A DNA stretch of 64,000 bases. It comes from Falsiroseomonas ponticola (GTDB taxonomy: Bacteria > Pseudomonadota > Alphaproteobacteria > Acetobacterales > Acetobacteraceae). The DNA is taken from NCBI RefSeq assembly GCF_016805305.1, contig NZ_JAERQN010000006.1:186001-250000 (forward strand). Direction: 5' to 3'. Below the pieces are notes generated by a model. It searched no databases. It was not told where the DNA came from and worked only from the letters and a program-made list of their open reading frames with translations. Below, one piece after another: positions 28,158 to 35,103 of this stretch (position 1 is the stretch's first letter; every line of letters begins with the position of its first letter). The translations under genes were made by a program, and so were the position numbers.

Positions 28158-30518
28158 ATGCCCGATACCCTCCCCTTCGATCCCACCCGCCTGAAATTCG
28201 GCATCGGCCAGCCCGTCCCCCGCGCCGAGGACCCGACCCTGCTGACCGGCCGCGGCCGCTACACCGATGACATCAGCCTGCCCGGCCAGCTCTGGGCCGT
28301 GATGGTGCGCAGCCCCTATGCCCATGGCGTGATCCGCGGCATCGACACCACGGCCGCCCGCGCCATGCCGGGTGTCGCGGGCGTCTGGACCGGGGCGGAC
28401 CTGGTCGCGGCCGGCTACGGGCCGATGAAATGCGCCATGCCGCTGAAGAACGCGGATGGCACGCCGCTGCGCAGCACGCAGCGCCTGCCGCTGGCGACCG
28501 ACCGCGTCCGCTATGTCGGCGATCCCGTCGCCTTCGTCGTCGCCACGACCAAGGCCGAGGCCAAGGACGCGGCGGAGGCCGTCGAGCTCGACATCGATGC
28601 GCTGCCCGCCGTGACGCTCGCCTCCGCCGCCGCCGCGCCGGATGCGCCGCAACTCTATGACGACATCCCGGGCAATGAGGTGCTGGATTTTCGGCACGGC
28701 GACCGCGAGGCGGTGGCCCGCGCATTCTCCGAAGCCGCCCACGTCACGAAGCTCTCCATCCGCAACAACCGCATCGTCGTCTGCGCGATGGAACCGCGCA
28801 GCGCGATCGGCACCTATGAGGATGGGCGCTACGTGCTGCGCGTGGGCTGCCAGGGCGTCTTCGGCCTGCGCAACCAGCTGGCCAACGAGATCCTGAAGGT
28901 CCCCACCGACAAGGTCCGCGTGCTGACCGGCAATGTCGGCGGCAGCTTCGGCATGAAGGCCAATGCCTATCCCGAATATGCCTGCCTGCTGCATGCCGCG
29001 AAGGAACTCGGCCATCCCGTGAAGTGGACGGATGAGCGCAGCGGCAGCTTCCTGTCGGATCAGCATGGCCGGGACCATGAGGTCGAGGCCGAGCTGGCGC
29101 TGGACAAGGATGGCCATTTCCTCGCGGTGCGCCTCACCAGCTTCGCCAATATGGGCGCCTTCCTCTCGCCCGTCGCGCCGCTGATGGGCACGGCGAATTT
29201 CATGAAGAACGTGCAGTCCAACTACCGCACGCCGCTGATCGAGGTCTCGACGCGCAGCCTGGTGACGAACACCACCCCCGTCTCCGCCTATCGCGGCGCC
29301 GGCCGGCCGGAGGGCAACTACTTCATGGAGCGGCTGATCGAGGCCGCCGCCCTGGAGATGGGGATCGACGCGGTGGAGATCCGCCGCCGCAACCACATCC
29401 GCCCCGACCAGTTCCCCTATTCCGCGGCGTCCGGCAGCGTCTATGACGGCGGCGACTTCACCGCCGTGCTGGAACGCACGCTGCAGGAAGCCGACCTGCC
29501 CGGCTATGCCGCGCGCAAGGCGGCGAGCGAGGCGCGCGGCATGCTGCGCGGGCGCGGCATCGGCAATTTCCTCGAGTGCACCGCGCCGCCGACCAAGGAA
29601 CAGGGCGGGATCCGCTTCGACGAGGAAGGGACCGTCACGATCATCACCGGCACGCTCGACTACGGCCAGGGCCATTGGAGCGCCTTCGCGCAGGTGCTGC
29701 ACCAGAGCCTCGGCGTGCCCTTCGAGAAGGTGCGCCTGCTGCAGGGCGATTCCGACCAGCTGATCGCCGGCGGCGGCACGGGCGGGTCGAAGTCCATAAT
29801 GGCGTCGGGTGCGGCGATCCTGGAGGCCTCGGCGCTCGTCATCGAGAAGGGCCGCGAGGCCGCGGCCTGGGCGCTGGAAGCCGCGCCGTCCGACATCGAA
29901 TACGAGCCGCATGCGGAAGGCGGCCAGGGGCGCTTCAGCATCGCGGGCACGGACCGCGGCATCGGCATCATGGACCTGGCCGTGAAGCTGCGCGGCGCGA
30001 AGGGGCTGCCGGAGGGTGTGCCCAGCACGCTCGATGTGACGCATGTCTTCGACCAGGCGCCGCAGGCCTATCCGAATGGCTGCCACGTCGCGGAGGTGGA
30101 GATCGACCCCGACACCGGCATCGTCACCGTCGATCGCTACGTCACGGTCAACGACTTCGGCGTCATGGTGAACCCGCTGCTGGTCGCGGGCCAGGCGCAT
30201 GGCGGCATCGCGCAGGGCATCGGCCAGGCGCTGCTGGAAAGCGTGAGCTTCGGGGAGGATGGGCAGCTGCTGACCGGCAGCTACCTGGACTACGCGCTCC
30301 CCCGCGCCGGCGACCTGCCCGATATCGGCTTCGTCAGCCACGCCGTGCCGGCGAAGACCAACCCGCTGGGCGCCAAGGGCTGCGGTGAGGCCGGCTGCGC
30401 CGGTTCGCTGCCCGCGGTGATGAACGCCATCGTCGATGCGCTCTCCGCGCATGGCGTGCGGCACATCGACATGCCGGCGACGCCGGAACGGGTGTGGCGG
30501 GCGATCCACGGGGGGTGA
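28158..30518 (+). CDS. Xanthine dehydrogenase/CoxL-family molybdopterin large subunit
   Basis: A 786-residue molybdenum hydroxylase large subunit. The active-site loop AYRGAGRPEG is the form II (aldehyde/purine-type) version rather than the AYXCSFR of true CO dehydrogenase. The C-terminal GAKGCGEAGCAGSLPA carries the catalytic Glu and cofactor contacts. ATG at 28158 is chosen because GAGG lies six bases upstream, whereas it abuts the ATG at 28152. The FAD-binding and [2Fe-2S] subunits normally encoded beside it are absent here. Confidence 0.9.
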   Translation: MPDTLPFDPTRLKFGIGQPVPRAEDPTLLTGRGRYTDDISLPGQLWAVMVRSPYAHGVIRGIDTTAARAMPGVAGVWTGADLVAAGYGPMKCAMPLKNADGTPLRSTQRLPLATDRVRYVGDPVAFVVATTKAEAKDAAEAVELDIDALPAVTLASAAAAPDAPQLYDDIPGNEVLDFRHGDREAVARAFSEAAHVTKLSIRNNRIVVCAMEPRSAIGTYEDGRYVLRVGCQGVFGLRNQLANEILKVPTDKVRVLTGNVGGSFGMKANAYPEYACLLHAAKELGHPVKWTDERSGSFLSDQHGRDHEVEAELALDKDGHFLAVRLTSFANMGAFLSPVAPLMGTANFMKNVQSNYRTPLIEVSTRSLVTNTTPVSAYRGAGRPEGNYFMERLIEAAALEMGIDAVEIRRRNHIRPDQFPYSAASGSVYDGGDFTAVLERTLQEADLPGYAARKAASEARGMLRGRGIGNFLECTAPPTKEQGGIRFDEEGTVTIITGTLDYGQGHWSAFAQVLHQSLGVPFEKVRLLQGDSDQLIAGGGTGGSKSIMASGAAILEASALVIEKGREAAAWALEAAPSDIEYEPHAEGGQGRFSIAGTDRGIGIMDLAVKLRGAKGLPEGVPSTLDVTHVFDQAPQAYPNGCHVAEVEIDPDTGIVTVDRYVTVNDFGVMVNPLLVAGQAHGGIAQGIGQALLESVSFGEDGQLLTGSYLDYALPRAGDLPDIGFVSHAVPAKTNPLGAKGCGEAGCAGSLPAVMNAIVDALSAHGVRHIDMPATPERVWRAIHGG

Positions 30519-30525
30519 CGGCCTC

Positions 30526-30629
30526 GCAGGGAGAGCGCCGCTCCCCCTGCACCGACCGTTAGCCGCAAGGGGAGCTCCGCTCCCCCTGCACCCCCGGGCC
30601 AGCGGCGAGACGCCCCTGGACCGTCGTCA
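30526..30629. repeat. Two-hairpin intergenic repeat, copy E (with extra hairpin)
   Basis: The copy is inverted relative to copy A. CCAGCGGCG at 30599-30607 pairs with CGCCCCTGG at 30611-30619 (one mismatch). It is joined by two related 11-bp hairpins ending in CTCCCCCTGC, at 30526-30550 and 30565-30589, each with one mismatch. The extra hairpin looks like a duplication. The conserved lead-in supplies the stop codon of the dipeptidase gene. It lies between convergent genes. Confidence 0.75.
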
Positions 30630-31670
30630 GTGACCCGCGGCGCGCAGCACGCTGCGCCAGACGCGGATGAAGTTGCCAGACCACAGCAGGCCGATCTCCC
30701 GCGCGCCATAGCCGCGGCGATGCAGCTCCTCCGTCACCGCGCCGGTGGTGCTGGCATCCATCCAGCCGGGGAAGCCGCCACCACCATCGAAATCCGACGA
30801 CAGCCCGACATGATCGAGGCCGATGCGCTGCACGGCGTGGTCCACATGGTCGACATAGTCACGGATCGTCGCCCGCGCATGGCCATCGGGGCCCGGCGCC
30901 ACCAGGAAGCTCGGCACCGCCGTGATCTGGATCAGCCCGCCGCAATTGCGCAGCGCGCGTAGCTGCTCCGCATCCAGGTTGCGCGGATGCGGGCGCAGCT
31001 CGTGGCAGCAGGCATGGGTGGCGACGACGGGCGTGGTGGAAAGCGACGCCGCCTCCAGCATCGCCGGCTTCGCGACATGGGAGACATCGACCATCAGGCC
31101 CACGCGGTTCATCTCCCGCACCGCGGCGCGGCCGAGGGCGGACAGCCCGCCATGCAGCGTCGGGCCATCGCCGAGCGCCGGCTTGGGCCGCGCAGAATCG
31201 GACAGCGCATTGTGCCCGTCATGCGTCACGGTCAGGTAGATGGCACCGAGTTCCCGCCAGCGCGCGAGCCGCGACAGGTCCTCCCCCATCGCATAGCCGT
31301 TCTCGACCGCCAGCAGCACCGCGAGGTCCCCGGCCTCGGCGCAGCCCTCCAGCTCATCCGGCGTGGTCACCAGGCGGCGGCGCATCGGCGCCTCCCCCAC
31401 CGTGCCGCGCAGCGCCAGCAGCATCGCCTCCGCCCGCGCCGCCGCCCCCGCATGGCCCTCCGGCGTCAGCGGCCCCTGCGGCACATAGGCGATGAAGACC
31501 ACCGCCTTCAGCCCGCCCGCGCGCATCTTCGGGAAGTCCACGCAGCGGGAGGTCGCCGTCGTGGGGTCGGGCATGGAGGGCCAGGGAATATCCACATGCG
31601 TGTCGAGTGTCAGCGTCGCCGCATGAAGTCTCGCCGCATCGGATTCATTCATCATTGTCGTCGCACTCAT
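30627..31670 (-). CDS. M19 membrane-dipeptidase family hydrolase
   Basis: A 347-residue amidohydrolase-fold zinc peptidase of the renal dipeptidase family. Metal-site motifs are HVD in LDTHVDIPW, the bridging Glu in LLAVENGYAMG, His in DVSHVAKPAM and THACCHELRPHPRN, and Asp in GLSSDFDGGGGF. It would cleave dipeptides, including D-amino-acid-containing ones. The start is unsure: ATG at 31670 (chosen), 31655 and 31652 are all possible, and none has a strong ribosome-binding site. Its stop codon comes from the copy E repeat. Confidence 0.9.
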   Translation of the reverse strand: MSATTMMNESDAARLHAATLTLDTHVDIPWPSMPDPTTATSRCVDFPKMRAGGLKAVVFIAYVPQGPLTPEGHAGAAARAEAMLLALRGTVGEAPMRRRLVTTPDELEGCAEAGDLAVLLAVENGYAMGEDLSRLARWRELGAIYLTVTHDGHNALSDSARPKPALGDGPTLHGGLSALGRAAVREMNRVGLMVDVSHVAKPAMLEAASLSTTPVVATHACCHELRPHPRNLDAEQLRALRNCGGLIQITAVPSFLVAPGPDGHARATIRDYVDHVDHAVQRIGLDHVGLSSDFDGGGGFPGWMDASTTGAVTEELHRRGYGAREIGLLWSGNFIRVWRSVLRAAGH

Positions 31671-31924
31671 CCCGATCTTCGCGCGAAGGCTGTGTCCCGC
31701 CACCGGAAGCGTCAACCTCTTCGACACAATTCGGGTGTCACACTCATGGACAGGCAGCCGCGCCCGTGAAGTTCTTCCCGGAAATTCAGCCTTGCGCGGC
31801 CGTCCGATGACGCATCGGCCTTGTATCCACGCGACCGCCTCCCCATCCCTGTGCGGCCGCGGGGGGAGCCGCGGTGGCCGACGCGTCGCCCCTGGCGCGG
31901 TTCGATAGCAGGAGAAGTCGAGAC

Positions 31925-32278
31925 ATGGCGGATACGGGTAGGGTTCGTGAGCCTGAGGCGGCGAAGATCCGCGCGCTCCGATCCATCGCCGACCTGGCCG
32001 GGGACGGCCTGGCGGAGCGCATGCGGCTGGATGCCGCGGCCCGTGTCCTGACCATCGCGCATCGCGCGCTGCGCCTGCAGGTGGCGCCCGCCGCCAGCGG
32101 CACCGTGGTCGCCGACCTGGCGCTGCGCTGGGACCCCAGCACCATCACCGCCACCGAATACCTGGAGGCGCTGTCCGTCCAGCAGCTCGACGCCTTCCTG
32201 GCGGCGGCGCCGGGCTGGGCCGCTTCCGTCCGCGCCGCGAATTCGGACGTGACGCAGGACCAGCGCCGGGTCGCCTGA
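31925..32278 (+). CDS. Hypothetical protein
   Basis: A 117-residue protein of unknown family, mostly helical. It contains a basic helix near residues 10-25 and a mid-segment (DLALRWDPSTITATEYLEAL) with strand-turn-helix character. GGAGA about ten bases upstream supports ATG 31925. Codon third positions are G/C-rich, as in its neighbours. The 254 bp upstream, to the dipeptidase start, hold no recognisable gene. It converges with pdxJ. Confidence 0.6.
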   Translation: MADTGRVREPEAAKIRALRSIADLAGDGLAERMRLDAAARVLTIAHRALRLQVAPAASGTVVADLALRWDPSTITATEYLEALSVQQLDAFLAAAPGWAASVRAANSDVTQDQRRVA

Positions 32279-32341
32279 GGCAGGCCTCGATCGCCGGCGC
32301 CCGTTCCGCGGGCGTGGCTTCGCGGCCTTCCGGGACCCTAT

Positions 32342-32401
32342 GCACGTTGCGAAGCAACGCGCCTGGGCACCCGCGGCGGCCTCGGCCGACTTCGTCGGCC
32401 G
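32342..32401. terminator. Tandem hairpins between convergent genes
   Basis: Two hairpins lie in the 149-bp convergent gap. CGTTGC-GAA-GCAACG is at 32345-32359, extendable by two pairs past a mismatch. The perfect 8-bp CGGCCGAC-TTC-GTCGGCCG is at 32383-32401. The position and mirror-image trinucleotide loops (GAA and TTC) suggest a bidirectional terminator for the hypothetical gene and pdxA. Confidence 0.5.
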
Positions 32402-32427
32402 CAGGTCACGATAGCCTTCAGTTGGCG

Positions 32428-33159
32428 TCATCCGCCTCGCGCCGCGTCCATCAGGGCGCGCATGCGGCGGACCGCATTCCCGATACCCTCGAAGACGCTC
32501 GTGCTGACCAGGAAGTGGCCGATGGAAACCTCGGTCACCTCCGGGATCGCCGCGATGCCGCCGATGCTGCCGTAGTCCAGCCCGTGGCCGGCATGGCATT
32601 GCAGGCCCGCCCCCACCGCGATGGCGGCCCCCGCGCGCAGCCGCGCCAGCTGCGGCCCGCGCGCATCCGGCGCCGTATCGGCGTAGAGGCCCGTGTGCAG
32701 CTCCACGCAGGCCGCGCCCAGCGCCGCCGCCCGCTCGATCGGCGCGGCATCGGCCTCCACGAAGAGCGAGGTGCGGATCCCGGCGCCGGCCAGGCGCTTC
32801 ACCGCCTCCCCCAGCTCCGGCCCGGCCTTCAGCACGTCCAGCCCGCCTTCCGTGGTCAGTTCCTGGCGCTTCTCCGGCACCAGGCAGACGGCATGCGGCA
32901 TGACGCGCAGCGCGATCGCCACCATCTCCTCGGTCGCCGCCATCTCCAGGTTCAGCGGCGCCGCGACCTCCGCCTTCATCCGCTCCACGTCCCGGTCGCG
33001 GATGTGGCGCCGGTCCTCCCGCAGATGGATGGTGATGCCCTCCCCCCCCGCCTCGATGCAGGCTCGCGCGGCATCGACGGGGTCGGGGAAGTGGCCGCCG
33101 CGGGCGTTCCGCAGCGTGGCCACGTGATCGACATTGATGGACAGCACCAGGTGGTTCAC
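32428..33159 (-). CDS. pdxJ: Pyridoxine 5'-phosphate synthase
   Basis: A 243-residue TIM-barrel enzyme that condenses 3-amino-2-oxopropyl phosphate with deoxyxylulose 5-phosphate in the DXP-dependent vitamin B6 pathway. Family motifs are [17 protein letters not shown] at the N-terminus, [13 protein letters not shown] and the phosphate-binding region near [11 protein letters not shown]. It starts with GTG at 33159, overlapping the pdxA stop (GTGA), so PdxA and PdxJ, which act in sequence, are made in a coupled manner. Confidence 0.96.
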   Translation of the reverse strand: MNHLVLSINVDHVATLRNARGGHFPDPVDAARACIEAGGEGITIHLREDRRHIRDRDVERMKAEVAAPLNLEMAATEEMVAIALRVMPHAVCLVPEKRQELTTEGGLDVLKAGPELGEAVKRLAGAGIRTSLFVEADAAPIERAAALGAACVELHTGLYADTAPDARGPQLARLRAGAAIAVGAGLQCHAGHGLDYGSIGGIAAIPEVTEVSIGHFLVSTSVFEGIGNAVRRMRALMDAARGG

Positions 33160-34157
33160 GGGGCCGCGGCCTTTCCTCTTGTCTCGGCGATCTCGGCGGC
33201 CAGGCGCAGCGCCGCGATCAGGCTGCCCGCATCCGCCTGGCCCCGGCCCGCGATGTCGATCGCGGTGCCATGGTCCGGGCTGGTGCGCACGATGCGCAGG
33301 CCGAGGGTGATGTTCACGCCGCCATCCATGTCCAGCGTCTTGATCGGGATCAGCACCTGGTCGTGATACATGCCGAGCGCGCAGTCATAGGTGGCGCGCG
33401 CGCGCGGCGTGAACAGGGTGTCCGGCGGAAAGGGCCCGCGGGCATCGATGGCGAGTGCGCGCAGCGCCGCCACGGCCGGGGCGACGATGCGGATATCCTC
33501 GTCCCCCATCGTCCCGGCCTCCCCCGCATGGGGGTTGAGGCCGGCGACGGCCAGGCGCGGGCTGGCCAGCCCGAAATCCCGCCGCAGCGCGGCCGCGACG
33601 ATGCGGCCATGCTCCACGATCAGCTCCGTGGTCAGCGCGCCGAGCGCGGCGCGGAGCGAGAGATGCACCGTGACCGGCACCACCCGCAGCCCCGGGCAGG
33701 CCAGCATCATCACCGGGGGCACGCCATCCCCCGCCAGCTCCCCCAGGAACTCCGTATGCCCGGGATGCGGGAAGCCCGCCGCGGTCAGCACCGATTTCTG
33801 GATGGGGTTGGTCACCACGCCCCCCGCCCGGCCCGCCAGCGCGAAGCCCACCGCCTGTTCGATGGAGGCGATGACGGCGGGCGCATTGGCCGCGTCCAGC
33901 ACCCCCGGCACCGCCGGCGCGGCGAGCCGCAGCGGCAGCACCGGCAGGCCGTGGGGAAAGGCGCTGGCGGCCTGTTCCGGCGCCTCGATCAGCGCCACCG
34001 GGGCGTCCTTCACCAGGGCCGGGTCGCCCAGCAGGAAGAAGGCCGGCCCGGCGGCGCGCACCGCCCACCAGGCCTTGGCCGCGATCTCCCCCCCGATCCC
34101 CGCGGGCTCCCCCATGGTGAGGGCCAGCGGGGGGCCCTGCACCGTCCCGTGCTGCAC
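33156..34157 (-). CDS. pdxA: 4-hydroxythreonine-4-phosphate dehydrogenase
   Basis: A 333-residue NAD-dependent enzyme producing the substrate used by PdxJ. Visible motifs are [23 protein letters not shown], the metal-site His in [22 protein letters not shown] and [20 protein letters not shown] at 34157 is preferred because AGGAG lies seven bases upstream; an ATG at 34196 would add a Pro/Arg-rich tail without family support. It is coupled to pdxJ. Confidence 0.95.
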   Translation of the reverse strand: MQHGTVQGPPLALTMGEPAGIGGEIAAKAWWAVRAAGPAFFLLGDPALVKDAPVALIEAPEQAASAFPHGLPVLPLRLAAPAVPGVLDAANAPAVIASIEQAVGFALAGRAGGVVTNPIQKSVLTAAGFPHPGHTEFLGELAGDGVPPVMMLACPGLRVVPVTVHLSLRAALGALTTELIVEHGRIVAAALRRDFGLASPRLAVAGLNPHAGEAGTMGDEDIRIVAPAVAALRALAIDARGPFPPDTLFTPRARATYDCALGMYHDQVLIPIKTLDMDGGVNITLGLRIVRTSPDHGTAIDIAGRGQADAGSLIAALRLAAEIAETRGKAAAP

Positions 34158-34229
34158 GATCCTGCTCCTCCGGCACCCGTGGGGGGGTAAAAGCATCCGG
34201 GGGGCCGCGCGTCACCCCCGCCGCGGCGC

Positions 34230-34243
34230 TTGATCTGGCGCAA
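34230..34243 (+). promoter_or_regulatory. FNR/FixK-like site, one mismatch
   Basis: TTGATCTGGCGCAA matches TTGA-N6-TCAA except for one base in the right half. It lies 18 bp before the ATG of the DsbD_2/TauE-like gene and echoes the perfect box ahead of ccoN. A site this close to the start would more likely sit near the transcription start or on the repressing side, so its function is tentative. Confidence 0.4.
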
Positions 34244-34261
34244 GCCGCCCGCCCCGCAACC

Positions 34262-35023
34262 ATGCCAGCATGGGACATGATCGCGAATTGCCTGCATGAC
34301 CTGACCGCCATCGGGCCGGGCGGCCTGCCCGTGGTGGCGCTGGCGCTGCTGCTGGCCGGGCTGGCCGGCGGCCTGACGCATTGCGCCGCCATGTGCGCGC
34401 CCTTCGTCATCGCCCAGGCCGGTGCCGCGACGGGCGGCGGGGGCACGCTCTCGCGCCTCGCCGGCGCGGCGCTGCTGCCCTACCACGCCGGGCGGATCGT
34501 GGGCTATTCGGCGCTGGGGGCCCTCAGCGGCCTGGCGGCCGGGGTGCTGAACCAGGCGACCGGGCTGCGCCATGTCCTGGCGGCGCTGCTGCTGGCGGCG
34601 GCGGTGCTGATGGCCCTGCAGGCGCTGCAGCGCCTGCCCGGGCGCTGGCGCCTGGCGCCCGCCCGCCTGCTGCCCGCCGGCCTGGCGGAGGGCCTGGCGG
34701 CGCGGCTGACGGCGCGCATGGGAAGGCTGCTGGCCCGGCCCGGCGCGGGGCGCGGCTTCGGGCTCGGCCTGCTGCTCTCCGGCCTGCCCTGCGGGCTGCT
34801 CTATGCCGCGCTGGCGGCGGCGGCGGCCACGGGCAGTGCGCTGGCCGGCGCGGTCGCCATGCTGGCCTTCTGCCTCGGCACCATCCCCTCGCTGATCGGC
34901 GTCGCCTTCCTCGGCCGCTTCTTCCTGCGGGCGCTGGGGCCGCGGCTGCAGGTGCTGGGCGCCGGGCTCTTCGCGCTGAACGCGGTGGTGCTGGCCGGCG
35001 CGGCGCTGCGCCTGGCGGGGTGA
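34262..35023 (+). CDS. TauE/DsbD_2-type membrane protein, possibly linked to cbb3 assembly
   Basis: A 253-residue protein with six or seven transmembrane helices. The first carries GGLTHCAAMCAPF, matching the HC-x2-MC signature of DsbD_2-like sulfite exporter/metal-transport proteins. A second cysteine lies in SGLPCGLLYAAL, mid-protein. Relatives are often found in cbb3 oxidase gene clusters and are suspected of copper or thiol handling. Here the cco cluster begins about 3.5 kb downstream, and a near-FNR box precedes this gene. The function is inferred. Confidence 0.8.
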   Translation: MPAWDMIANCLHDLTAIGPGGLPVVALALLLAGLAGGLTHCAAMCAPFVIAQAGAATGGGGTLSRLAGAALLPYHAGRIVGYSALGALSGLAAGVLNQATGLRHVLAALLLAAAVLMALQALQRLPGRWRLAPARLLPAGLAEGLAARLTARMGRLLARPGAGRGFGLGLLLSGLPCGLLYAALAAAAATGSALAGAVAMLAFCLGTIPSLIGVAFLGRFFLRALGPRLQVLGAGLFALNAVVLAGAALRLAG

Positions 35024-35042
35024 TGCCGCGACCGCGCCGGCA

Positions 35043-35057
35043 TTGACGGCGCGTCAA
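35043..35057. promoter_or_regulatory. Palindrome TTGACG-GCG-CGTCAA upstream of the RTX gene
   Basis: A perfect 6+6 inverted repeat with a 3-nt spacer, 46 bp before the RTX gene ATG. The TTGA to TCAA spacing is seven bases, one more than an FNR or FixK box, so it is a different operator if it is one. No regulator is assigned. Confidence 0.35.
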
Positions 35058-35103
35058 CCGATTCCCGGCTTGATGGCGCCGCCACCAGGATGGGGCCCCG
35101 TTG

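Noticed and set aside
35043-35057. A third FNR box
   Set aside because: TTGA to TCAA spacing is seven bases rather than six, so it is listed only as an unassigned palindrome.
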